From positions 1 to 6,207 of the forward strand of contig CAZKBZ010000134.1 of the NCBI GenBank assembly GCA_964551175.1: 6,207 nucleotides of DNA, given 5' to 3'. The notes under the pieces were generated by a model. The model was not told where the DNA came from. It worked only from the letters and a program-made list of their open reading frames with translations, and did not search any database. The stretch comes from Desulfobulbus_C sp964551175 (lineage in GTDB: Bacteria; Desulfobacterota; Desulfobulbia; Desulfobulbales; Desulfobulbaceae). This document shows positions 4,250 through 6,207 of the stretch, piece by piece (positions within the stretch are counted from its first letter, which is position 1; the number at the start of each line of letters is the position of its first letter). Position numbers and translations under genes: made by a program.

Positions 4250-6139
4250 TCAATTATTTCCCAACTGCCAAGCCATAATTGATCGATAGATAACCAGAAG
4301 GCGCTCGAGCTTTTTGTTCTTATCTAATAAATCCCATTTTTTCGCCGTATCATCAATATATTGGAAAATTCTGCCAAGGGAAATCATGTTTTTATTATTT
4401 TGTGCATAATTGTTGTTGCCAAGAGCATCTTTCCACAAATTTTGAGCTTCAAACATTAATTCGTACAGAAGTTCAACTCGCTTTGGCTCTGATTTGGCAC
4501 TACCCCAGCATATTTCAGCTGGCAGAAAATCTGCTGCTGTCTTCCTGAAAAGATACCTACTGTAACCATCTACGCGATAAAGATCAGAAGGAACAGCCAA
4601 GGCAAATTCAACGATTCTCTTATCAAGCAGCGGATACCTGTATTCAATCCGATCTTTAAAGGCAGAAGCACTCCAGGAATCTATTCGATTCTGCAGATGT
4701 CCCTGATTATATAAATCAACCTGTTGCTGCCTTGCACTCATCCGAGAGCAATGGTTGTCTTTAATTTTGATTTCTGTTAAGCGCAGATAAGAAGATTTTT
4801 TTATGCATTTCAACATGTCCCATTCGTTTTGATGCATTCCGGTAAGACGGTTATAAAGTTTATCCGGCAAGGGAGGCAGGATCAGCTCCCTGTAACATTT
4901 TCCAAGAAAATTTTTCACTGGTTTCTTGGCTGTTTTACTTTCTTTAAAAATCCTCGTCAGAGCCTTTATAGGACTGCCCGTCCAAAACAAGCCTGTGTTG
5001 ATTACTCTACCGTTATAACTGATGAGTTCATCTCCACCCCATCCGGAAAGAACTGTTCGCACACCTGCTTGTGTTGCCTTGGTTCGGACAATCTGCTCAT
5101 ACCAGAGATATTGTTTGTCATTGAATGCTATTTCCTGCTGTGCATAAAACTCAGCAACTTTTTCAGCAGTCAAATCTACATATTCATGGTGTATTTGTTC
5201 CATCTCCGCCAAGATGCGGCTTAAATTCCATTCATAATGTTCCGGATCTTCATCAATTCCAGGTGACTGAACCCAGTTATATGTATAGAGTTTTTTATGG
5301 TATTTCCTTAAACAACGTGCGGCCAGCACAGTTATTGCCGATGAATCAAGGCCACCACTTAAATGTGATGCAATCGGAAACAGACTACGCGTCCTTACCT
5401 GAACTGCGTTTTTTAAAAGATCACGCAATAGCTCGCTATACTCGCCCACAGTATCAAATTTAATCCTTGGACTATCTTCCAGTCGCCAATATACCTGCGA
5501 CAAAACATTTCTGTTGGTAACAACCATTGTACTGGCCGGGAGAAGAGGTCGTATAGCTGAGAAAAAAGCATGTGTCTGATCTTCAATGTCATACAGGTAT
5601 TTTAAAATCGCTAACTCGTTTAGCTCTTTTGGAACATCTGGATGTGCAACAATTCCCCGAATATCATTCGAAAAAATGAACACATCATTCTCGCAGTGAT
5701 AATAAAATGGCTTTATGCCGATATGATCTCTTGCACAAAAGAGTCTTTTCTCATGTTCATCCCAGATTGCAAAAGCAAAATCGCCTAAAAGATGGCTGGG
5801 GCAATCATCTCCCCACTTCCGATAAGCTTCCACGATAAAGGTGCTGTCCGTGATTTGCTCCAATGGCCTGTCGGTTAATCTGAGTTGATTTGCCAACTCT
5901 TCACGGTTATCCAATCGTACATCCATGGTAATGGTTAGATGACCTATTTGGCTGGGTAAGTGTTCAAATTTGGATTCGGGCGTATTCCAGAGCATTGTGT
6001 GGCCAAATGCAACAGGTCCGTTTGTCCAGGTCCCCTGATCGTCAGGAATCCAATAGGACATCGCACCGAGCATCTTTTGAACGATCTCCGGTGATACGGG
6101 CTTGCCGTTACGGTTGAATATTCCGAAAAGTCCGCTCAT
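4250..6139 (-). CDS. Asparagine-synthetase-like lasso peptide macrolactam synthetase (cyclase, C gene, McjC type)
   Basis: This complete 629-residue protein has the AsnB two-domain layout. Residues 1-210 are a glutaminase-like (class II GATase) domain, but the nucleophile Cys2 is replaced by Ser2 (MSGLFGIF), so it cannot use glutamine like true AsnB. Family landmarks GHTMLWNTPES (46-56), LLGDFAFAIWD (117-127) and ARDHIGIKPFYY (136-147) are present. The stretch near 46-56 is typical of lasso cyclases. Residues about 235-629 form the synthetase domain: ATP-pyrophosphatase loop SGGLDSS at 261-267, SGWGGDE at 365-371, and YRYPLLDKRIVEF at 500-512. By analogy with McjC it adenylates the Asp/Glu side chain of the core and forms the isopeptide bond with the freed N-terminus. 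A 46-codon precursor-like gene follows. The start at 6139 matches the conserved MSG start; AGGT at 6149-6146 is a modest ribosome binding site. Asparagine biosynthesis is unlikely given the missing Cys; another RiPP amidotransferase-like role is the main alternative. Confidence 0.9.
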   Translation of the reverse strand: MSGLFGIFNRNGKPVSPEIVQKMLGAMSYWIPDDQGTWTNGPVAFGHTMLWNTPESKFEHLPSQIGHLTITMDVRLDNREELANQLRLTDRPLEQITDSTFIVEAYRKWGDDCPSHLLGDFAFAIWDEHEKRLFCARDHIGIKPFYYHCENDVFIFSNDIRGIVAHPDVPKELNELAILKYLYDIEDQTHAFFSAIRPLLPASTMVVTNRNVLSQVYWRLEDSPRIKFDTVGEYSELLRDLLKNAVQVRTRSLFPIASHLSGGLDSSAITVLAARCLRKYHKKLYTYNWVQSPGIDEDPEHYEWNLSRILAEMEQIHHEYVDLTAEKVAEFYAQQEIAFNDKQYLWYEQIVRTKATQAGVRTVLSGWGGDELISYNGRVINTGLFWTGSPIKALTRIFKESKTAKKPVKNFLGKCYRELILPPLPDKLYNRLTGMHQNEWDMLKCIKKSSYLRLTEIKIKDNHCSRMSARQQQVDLYNQGHLQNRIDSWSASAFKDRIEYRYPLLDKRIVEFALAVPSDLYRVDGYSRYLFRKTAADFLPAEICWGSAKSEPKRVELLYELMFEAQNLWKDALGNNNYAQNNKNMISLGRIFQYIDDTAKKWDLLDKNKKLERLLVIYRSIMAWQLGNN

Positions 6140-6207
6140 TATATTACCTGGTGATGGTCACAGCTAGGAGTCTGTCGGGTTCAAACTTGATTTAAAAAAA
6201 CAGTAGT
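6140..6207 (-). other. Upstream edge of the cyclase gene
   Basis: These 68 bases precede the cyclase on its own strand. One frame reads a short open stretch ending TVFLNQV then TGA (6177-6175), and another ends at a TAG nearer the cyclase. Either could be the tail of an upstream gene, for example a B1/B2 gene, but the stretch is too short to identify. No convincing promoter is visible, which leaves open that the cyclase is co-transcribed with genes to the right. Confidence 0.25.

Overview
The window most likely comes from an environmental Gram-negative bacterium of the deltaproteobacterial/Desulfobacterota or gammaproteobacterial kind. The evidence is a protein with a PEP-CTERM (exosortase) sorting tail, a REP-type palindrome pair, and a mix of intact and decayed genes at moderate to low GC. 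The phylum assignment is a guess from gene content only.

The main result is a likely lasso-peptide (RiPP) locus. On the minus strand, positions 6139-4250 encode a 629-residue asparagine-synthetase-like protein with the hallmarks of a lasso peptide macrolactam synthetase (McjC type): no catalytic Cys2, and an intact SGGLDSS ATP-pyrophosphatase loop. Fifty-seven bases downstream on the same strand is a 46-codon gene (4192-4052) that a length cut-off would miss. It reads as a lasso precursor, with a Lys-rich leader carrying the YxxP recognition motif, a Thr just before the core, and a short core with an acidic residue correctly placed for a 7-9-residue ring. At the left end, on the plus strand, an intact ABC exporter of the McjD size and fold (81-1847) could export and protect against the product. 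The leader peptidase/RRE functions (B1/B2) are not in the window and are expected to the right of 6207 or left of 1.

Layout from left to right: ABC exporter (+); a perfect 27-bp inverted repeat resembling a REPIN (1872-1937); a second, G/C-run hairpin (1981-2024); a very short ORF behind a strong ribosome binding site that looks like the decayed 5' end of a REP-associated (Y1) transposase gene (2043-2114); a YkgJ-type Cys-cluster gene broken by a frameshift and an in-frame TAG (2266-2767, +); an intrinsic terminator and a PEP-CTERM protein gene (3596-2916, -) with a possible sigma-54 promoter; a small frameshifted ORF of unknown function (3791-4055, +) that runs into the lasso precursor gene tail to tail; then the precursor and cyclase genes (-).

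Exporter and cyclase/precursor lie about 2.2 kb apart and point toward each other, separated by decaying genes and repeat debris. This suggests a rearranged or recently invaded RiPP island. That the exporter belongs to this lasso system is inferred from family and proximity, not proven.
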